The notes under the pieces: generated by a model
What the model was told of the DNA's origin: nothing
Database searches by the model: none
The model's input: only the letters and a program-made list of their open reading frames with translations
Program-made: the position numbers and the translations under genes
DNA from: Clostridia bacterium
Lineage (GTDB): Bacteria > Bacillota > Clostridia > Lachnospirales > JAOARL01
Direction of reading: 5' to 3'
NCBI GenBank assembly: GCA_025210555.1
Contig: JAOARL010000003.1
Coordinates: 1 to 50,132, forward strand
DNA: 50,132 nucleotides
Shown: in pieces, positions 45,786 through 50,132 of the stretch
How positions within the stretch are numbered: the stretch's first letter is position 1
Layout of the letters: every line of letters starts with the position of its first letter

Positions 45786-45801
45786 TGTTTCACGTGAAAC
45801 T
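45786..45801. other. parS centromere site 1
   Basis: TGTTTCACGTGAAACT matches the 16-base parS consensus of Bacillus-type chromosomes (TGTTNCACGTGAAACA) except for the last base. ParB binds such sites and spreads as a CTP clamp. It lies just upstream of parA and parB. Confidence 0.92.
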
Positions 45802-45810
45802 TTCAAAAGT

Positions 45811-45826
45811 TGTTTCACGTGAAACA
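45811..45826. other. parS centromere site 2
   Basis: TGTTTCACGTGAAACA is a perfect parS palindrome, ten bases after site 1. Two tandem sites in front of parAB suggest both a segregation role and possible autoregulation of parA. Confidence 0.95.
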
Positions 45827-45869
45827 TTTTTATTTTTTTGCTTTTTCTATATTTTTTCTTCTTTTTTTA

Positions 45870-45878
45870 TGTTATAAT
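45870..45878 (+). promoter_or_regulatory. extended -10 promoter of parAB
   Basis: TGTTATAAT (extended -10, with TATAAT at 45873-45878) lies about 25 bases before the parA ATG. The -35 region is T-rich with no clear TTGACA, so the extended element probably suffices. Confidence 0.6.
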
Positions 45879-45902
45879 TATCAAAGAAAATGGGGTGAAA
45901 CA

Positions 45903-46670
45903 ATGGGTAGAATAATAGCTATAACAAACCAAAAAGGTGGCGTAGGTAAGACTACGACTAGCATAAATCTATCTGCTGCACTTGCCGAAAAAGGAAAAAA
46001 AGTCTTAACAATTGACTTAGATCCTCAAGGAAATACAAGTACAGGATTAGGTGTAGATAAAAACAAAATCAAACATAATGTTTATTCACTTATGTTAGAT
46101 AATTCAGATTTTAAAAAAACTTTAACTAAAACAAAAATCAAAAATCTCTATCTATTAACTTCTAATATGGAGTTAGCCGGTGCTGAGATTGAATTGGCAT
46201 CGTTTGAAGACAGAGAATTTTTACTAAAAAAGAAGTTAATTGATTACACGGAAGACTTTGATTATATTATTATTGATTGTCCTCCATCGCTTAACTTATT
46301 AACTATCAACGCTCTAACATTTGCAGATAGCGTTTTGGTTCCTATACAGTGTGAGTTTTTTGCACTAGAAGGTTTAACTCAACTTATGTATACTATTAAA
46401 TTAGTAAAGAAAAAATTAAATCCTTTCCTTAATGTAGAAGGTTTAGTTTTTACTATGTATGATTCAAGAACTAATTTATCTATGCAAGTAGTTGAAGAAG
46501 TTAAAAAATATATAAAAGAAAATGTTTATAAAGCAATCATTCCTAGAAATGTGAGGTTAGCTGAAGCTCCAAGTCATGGTATGCCTATTACAAAATATGC
46601 TCCAGAATCAAAAGGTGCTGATAGCTATAGACTCCTTGCCGATGAAGTGATTGAAAAGGAGGATAATTAA
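45903..46670 (+). CDS. parA: chromosome partitioning ATPase ParA (Soj)
   Basis: ParA/Soj is a deviant-Walker ATPase that binds DNA when ATP-bound and moves or organises ParB-parS complexes near the origin. The 255 residues begin MGRIIAITNQKGGVGKTTTS with both the signature Lys11 and Lys16, then VLTIDLDPQGNTSTGLG and DYIIIDCPPSLNLLT. The ATG at 45903 has GGGGTG upstream; the longer frame that begins inside parS site 2 is not used. The stop overlaps the ATG of parB. Confidence 0.96.
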   Translation: MGRIIAITNQKGGVGKTTTSINLSAALAEKGKKVLTIDLDPQGNTSTGLGVDKNKIKHNVYSLMLDNSDFKKTLTKTKIKNLYLLTSNMELAGAEIELASFEDREFLLKKKLIDYTEDFDYIIIDCPPSLNLLTINALTFADSVLVPIQCEFFALEGLTQLMYTIKLVKKKLNPFLNVEGLVFTMYDSRTNLSMQVVEEVKKYIKENVYKAIIPRNVRLAEAPSHGMPITKYAPESKGADSYRLLADEVIEKEDN

Positions 46671-47518
46671 TGAAAAAAACTGGTTTAGGTAGAGGATTAT
46701 CTGCATTATTAGATGAAGATGTTTTATCAGATTCATATGAAAATGTAGAATTAATTAATATTAATAAAATTGAACCAAACAAAGATCAACCTAGAAAACA
46801 ATTTGATGATGAAAAACTAACAGAACTTTCTAATTCAATAAAGGAACATGGTATAATTCAACCCTTAATAGTTAGAAAAACTGATGACACATATCAAATA
46901 ATAGCTGGTGAAAGACGCTGGAGAGCTTCTAGACTTGCTAAATTAAAAGAACTTCCTGTTATTGTTAGAACAGTCGAAGATGATGAAAAATTATTAGAAC
47001 TTGCTCTAATAGAAAATATCCAAAGAGAGAATTTAAATCCTATTGAAGAAGCTGTTTCATATGAATCATTAAAAAAGAAATTTAAATTAACACAAGATGA
47101 AATAGCAACAAAAGTTGGGAAAAGTAGAAGTGTAATAACAAACGCATTGCGACTTTTAAAGCTTGAAGAAGAAATTAAATTTTTACTTGAAACTGGTGAG
47201 ATAAGTACTGGCCATGCAAGAACATTATTAGGATTAACAGAATCATCTGACAGAATTGAACTTGCTAATAAAATTGTTGAATTCAATCTTTCTGTAAGAG
47301 AGGTAGAAAAGATTATATATGATATAAATAATCCAAAAGAATCTGCTAAAGAAAAAAGTGTTAGTCCCGTATTTAAAAGATTTGAAAATAATCTTAAATC
47401 TTTCTTAGATACAAAAGTAAATATAAAGCCTGGAAAAAGAAAAGGTAAAATTGAAATTGAATATTACTCTGAAGATGATCTTGAGAGAATATTACATTTA
47501 ATACAAAAGAATAACTAA
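46670..47518 (+). CDS. parB: chromosome partitioning protein ParB (Spo0J)
   Basis: ParB binds parS and, with CTP, slides along DNA to build the partition complex that loads condensin. The 282 residues show RGLSALLDED at the start, the CTP-binding motif region with GERRWRASRLAKL, ENIQRENLNPIEEA, and the helix-turn-helix LTQDEIATKVGKSRSVITNA that reads parS. AAAGGAGG precedes the ATG, which shares one base with the parA stop. Its binding sites are the two parS copies at 45786-45826. Confidence 0.97.
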   Translation: MKKTGLGRGLSALLDEDVLSDSYENVELININKIEPNKDQPRKQFDDEKLTELSNSIKEHGIIQPLIVRKTDDTYQIIAGERRWRASRLAKLKELPVIVRTVEDDEKLLELALIENIQRENLNPIEEAVSYESLKKKFKLTQDEIATKVGKSRSVITNALRLLKLEEEIKFLLETGEISTGHARTLLGLTESSDRIELANKIVEFNLSVREVEKIIYDINNPKESAKEKSVSPVFKRFENNLKSFLDTKVNIKPGKRKGKIEIEYYSEDDLERILHLIQKNN

Positions 47519-47535
47519 TACCAAAGGAGAAAAAA

Positions 47536-48000
47536 ATGGAATTTATTATGAATTACTCTTTTGAAATAATAATAGGTTTACTAGTAATTAACTTATTCTC
47601 ATTCATTAGATTAATAGTTTTACAAAAAAAATACACAAATTATATGACAAAATCTACTGCGAAAAATGTTGAAGGTCTTATTAATGAATACCTTGAACAA
47701 GTAGAATCTTCAGTTAATAAATTAAAAAACATTGATAATAGAGTTGAAAATTTAGAAGCTGAAATACTTACATGTGTAAAAAAAGTAGGTATCGTAAGAT
47801 ACAACGCATTTGAAAATATGGGATCTAACTTATGTTTTGCTTTAGCATTATTAGATGAACACAATGATGGTGTAGTAATAAATGGTATACATGGTAGAGA
47901 TGGATGTATGACATATGCTAAACCAATTAAAGATAGCAAAAGTGAATATAACCTTTCAGTAGAAGAGGTTGAAGCAATAGATAAAGCAAAAAAATTCTAA
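47536..48000 (+). CDS. DUF4446-family membrane protein
   Basis: The 154 residues have one N-terminal membrane helix (FEIIIGLLVINLFSFIRLIV), a short coiled coil with NVEGLINEYLEQVESSVNKL, and the family block KVGIVRYNAFENMGSNLCFA followed by ALLDEHNDGVVINGIHGRDG. DUF4446 proteins are often encoded just after parB in Firmicutes; their function is not established. The gene lies 17 bases after parB with AAGGAG six bases before the ATG, and 13 bases before the VirD4-like start. Confidence 0.85.
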   Translation: MEFIMNYSFEIIIGLLVINLFSFIRLIVLQKKYTNYMTKSTAKNVEGLINEYLEQVESSVNKLKNIDNRVENLEAEILTCVKKVGIVRYNAFENMGSNLCFALALLDEHNDGVVINGIHGRDGCMTYAKPIKDSKSEYNLSVEEVEAIDKAKKF

Positions 48001-48013
48001 GTAGGTGTTTTAT

Positions 48014-49981
48014 ATGAAGAAACATTTAGGATTGTCAGCTTTTGTAGTTGGAAGTATATTGTTTTATATAGCTGCTATGTGGTTTGCTGGACTAATTGTT
48101 CAAATTAGTAAAACAAACCTCTTAGGAAGCATTATAGAGGATTCTAAATATGTTTTAACTCAAGATACAGCATTTGTTGATTATAGTTTTGAAATATCAA
48201 AATCTGCTATGGGCGAAACATTTCTAGTTCATCCTCTTACATACTTTGTGAATATACTTAGTAATGTAAGATATTTAGCAATATACTTTATAGTTATAAC
48301 TCTAATATATTCTGTATATTATTTCTTTCATAATCCAATTAAATTTAAAAAGAAAGAAAAGAAAAAAGAAGTTAGAGTTGAAACTGAATGGGCTGATGAA
48401 ACAGATTTAAAAACATTTGAAAAAGACAATTTAATATCAAAAAAACAAGCTGGATTAGCATTAGGTAGTATAAAAACAATAAAGAAGACAAAAGTTTCTA
48501 CAAATGAAGTTACTAATATATATTCATTATCAAATGATATACATTCAATTAACAATATGCTTGTAATAGGTGGTAGTGGAACAAAAAAATCTAGATCTTT
48601 TGTAAAACCATCAATTATAAATCTTAGTAATGAAAACCATAGTATAATAGTTACTGACCCAAAGGCAGAATTATTTGAAGAAACTTCGAAGTATCTTGAG
48701 AAAAAAGGATATGAAGTTAAAGTTTTAAATTTATCAAATTTAAGCTTATCAAACAAATGGAATCCTTTATCAGTAGTAGATACAGAAATGTCTGCACTTT
48801 ATTTAGCTAATATAATTATAGATAGTGATAAAAAAGATTCTGATGATATAAATCATCAAGCTGAACTTTATTTATTAAAATCTTTAATTCTTTATGTAAA
48901 AGGTTATTTACCAAAAAAAGAACAAACTTTAGGAGATATTTATAAATTAATATCTACGAGTAACTATAAAACTTTGGATTCTATTTTTAGTAATATACCT
49001 AATCATAAAACTTGTAAAGTTACTTATAATTTGTTTTCTAAATTAAATGAAGAGAGTAAAGAAAAGATACTTTTAAATCTTATCTCAAAGCTCCAAATAT
49101 TTAGCATGCCTGAAGTTAAAAATTTAACTAGTATTAATGATATAAACATTGAAAATCCAAAGAAAAAGCCATGTGCATTTTATTGTATTTTTTCAAATGA
49201 ATATCAAAGCTTAAACTTAATAGCAAATATGTTTTTCTCTTTCTTGTTTTATAGATTATCAAATATTCACGATATATCTACAAGTGATGATATAAAAAAC
49301 AGAAAAGTATTTTTTATGCTTGATGATTTCCAAAACATAGGAGAAATACCTAATTTCAAAAAGAGAATATCTAATATGTTAAGTAGAAACTTGTTCTGCA
49401 GTTTAATATTACAAAATATATCTCAAATAAAGAACATGTATCCAGATTCTTGGAGTGAAATTATATCTAATTTTGAAACTACTCTTTTCATGGGTTCTAA
49501 TGATCAAAAAACTTTAGAATTTATGAGCAATGAAGTAGGTCACAAGAGATTAATTAAGGATCATTCAAACATAATAGATACAAATGAACTTAAAAATCTT
49601 GATGAAAACAAGTGTATTATTACAATAAAATCAAAAAAACCAATAATTTTCAATAAAATTAATTGGAATACATATATAGAGGCGTATCATTTAAATGATT
49701 TCAAAAATTCAATAACGAATTTTGAAGAAAATGACAGCTTTTTTGAGGAATATGTATCAATAGAAGAAAATAGAACTACTATTGACACGATAACAGATAA
49801 TACAAAGTATCAATTAGATAATCATCAGATTTTCAAACAATTTAAAAGGTTAAAACCTTTACTATCTGAAAACATAACTTTAGATGAAGTTAAAATAGAC
49901 TCAGACAGCAGTGAAATGCTTAATAAACAATTAACCCACTTAGTTAGTAAAATTAAAAATAAAGAAAACGAAGAAAATTAA
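48014..49981 (+). CDS. virD4: VirD4/TraG-like coupling protein with altered P-loop
   Basis: VirD4/TraG coupling proteins bring substrates to type IV secretion channels. The roughly 655-residue protein has two N-terminal membrane helices (about 8-30 and 90-112), then the family landmarks NMLVIGGSGTKKSRSFVKPS, IVTDPKAELFEE, KWNPLSV and FFMLDDFQNIGEIPNFKKRI. Two active-site features are off: the P-loop reads GGSGTKKS (residues 186-193), lacking the usual Gly before the Lys, and Walker B has DD instead of DE. The ATG at 48014 has AGGTG six bases upstream. It sits in the parAB unit, away from the rest of the T4SS genes, and probably serves that machine. Confidence 0.82.
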   Translation: MKKHLGLSAFVVGSILFYIAAMWFAGLIVQISKTNLLGSIIEDSKYVLTQDTAFVDYSFEISKSAMGETFLVHPLTYFVNILSNVRYLAIYFIVITLIYSVYYFFHNPIKFKKKEKKKEVRVETEWADETDLKTFEKDNLISKKQAGLALGSIKTIKKTKVSTNEVTNIYSLSNDIHSINNMLVIGGSGTKKSRSFVKPSIINLSNENHSIIVTDPKAELFEETSKYLEKKGYEVKVLNLSNLSLSNKWNPLSVVDTEMSALYLANIIIDSDKKDSDDINHQAELYLLKSLILYVKGYLPKKEQTLGDIYKLISTSNYKTLDSIFSNIPNHKTCKVTYNLFSKLNEESKEKILLNLISKLQIFSMPEVKNLTSINDINIENPKKKPCAFYCIFSNEYQSLNLIANMFFSFLFYRLSNIHDISTSDDIKNRKVFFMLDDFQNIGEIPNFKKRISNMLSRNLFCSLILQNISQIKNMYPDSWSEIISNFETTLFMGSNDQKTLEFMSNEVGHKRLIKDHSNIIDTNELKNLDENKCIITIKSKKPIIFNKINWNTYIEAYHLNDFKNSITNFEENDSFFEEYVSIEENRTTIDTITDNTKYQLDNHQIFKQFKRLKPLLSENITLDEVKIDSDSSEMLNKQLTHLVSKIKNKENEEN

Positions 49982-50016
49982 AAATACTGAGATTAAGGCA
50001 GTGATACCTGTATAGT

Positions 50017-50049
50017 AGACACGAAATAAAAAAGTTTCGTGTCTTTTTT
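50017..50049 (+). terminator. terminator of the parAB-virD4 unit
   Basis: AGACACGAAA (50017-50026) pairs with TTTCGTGTCT (50035-50044) and is followed by six T. Read leftward it also has an A-rich other side, so it could serve the minus-strand gene fragment that ends at 50048. Confidence 0.85.
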
Positions 50050-50132
50050 ATACAATTAAATTTAATCTAGTTGTATTATAGAACTTAAGCCAGTCTTTTA
50101 CAAGAACTATCAATTCTTCCAGATTTTTGATA
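50048..50132 (-). CDS. partial: C-terminal tail of a probable transposase
   Basis: On the minus strand a frame enters from the right edge and ends at 50048, reading EELIVLVKDWLKFYNTTRLN before the stop. The block LVKDWLKFYNTTR resembles the IS3-type OrfB tail (compare LIKEYVCFYNTKR in the element at the left edge). The usual L-TP-Y end is missing, so it may be a truncated copy or another family. Only 27 residues are visible. Confidence 0.4.
   Translation of the reverse strand, partial: IKNLEELIVLVKDWLKFYNTTRLNLIV

Larger units (their letters stand above)
45784..45839 (+). terminator. argS terminator formed by two parS sites
   Basis: Because both parS sites are palindromes, AATGTTTCACGTGAAAC (45784-45800) pairs perfectly with GTTTCACGTGAAACATT (45812-45828), with further AACTTT/AAAGTT pairing in the loop. 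The stem is followed by TTTTATTTTTTT, giving a long intrinsic terminator directly after the argS stop. Confidence 0.75.

Noticed and set aside
45810-45902. Longer ParA starting inside parS site 2
   Set aside because: The added residues (MFHVKHFYF...) are simply translated parS and T-rich promoter sequence; the ATG at 45903 has GGGGTG upstream and gives the standard ParA start.
1-50132. CRISPR arrays, tRNA or rRNA genes
   Set aside because: No regularly spaced repeats, tRNA-like cloverleaf sequences or rRNA segments were recognised when reading the gaps between genes.

Overview
The window looks like chromosomal DNA from a very AT-rich Gram-positive anaerobe of the Firmicutes/Bacillota (Clostridia or Tissierellia-like). 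The evidence is T-box leaders on proS and argS, strong AGGAGG-type ribosome binding sites, TTG and GTG starts, an rsmG-parA-parB cluster with parS sites of the Bacillus type, an SLH-domain surface layer and no outer-membrane secretin. The species cannot be named from the sequence.

Layout. (1) Positions 1-1304 hold an IS3/IS150-type insertion sequence with a programmed -1 frameshift. (2) A tiny strongly driven gene (1326-1472) and proS with its T-box (1600-3413) follow on the minus strand. (3) Positions 3416-42928 form one continuous block of about 39.5 kb, all on the minus strand, that encodes an envelope-spanning machine. Read in the direction of transcription it holds: two secreted proteins with MucBP-like repeats; a VirB2-like protein, PrgI, a small TraC-like protein, a VirB4 ATPase, and two giant VirB2/VirB6-like membrane proteins, the second ending in an NlpC/P60 peptidase domain (type IV secretion parts); two large ATPases of the TadZ/ParA type, a CpaB-like SAF-domain protein, a third ParA-like protein, a TadA ATPase, TadB- and TadC-like platform proteins, two short pilin-like proteins and two TadE/F-like proteins (Tad pilus parts); and two tandem pairs of an SLH protein followed by a very large secreted protein. 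(4) On the plus strand come rsmG, a T-box and argS, two parS sites, parA, parB, a DUF4446 gene, a VirD4/TraG-like coupling protein, a terminator and the tail of a probable transposase on the minus strand.

The main observation is that Tad-pilus and type IV secretion genes are interleaved as one block, bounded by housekeeping genes, with no relaxase, integrase, prepilin peptidase or sortase in view. A reasonable inference is a fixed surface machine (adhesion, DNA uptake or protein delivery) rather than an ordinary conjugative element. VirB4 and TadA would be the motors, VirB2-like and pilin-like subunits the filament candidates, the VirB6-like/NlpC protein the wall-opening channel, and the SLH and MucBP-like proteins the surface-exposed part. 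That joint function is inferred from gene order and not shown by the sequence.

Transcription appears divided by internal promoters and terminators: a consensus promoter before the VirB2-like gene and a terminator just after it; a terminator and a new promoter before the NlpC-fusion gene; a promoter and a terminator enclosing the two pilin-like genes; and a terminator between the two SLH modules. This would allow filament subunits to be made in excess over the scaffold.
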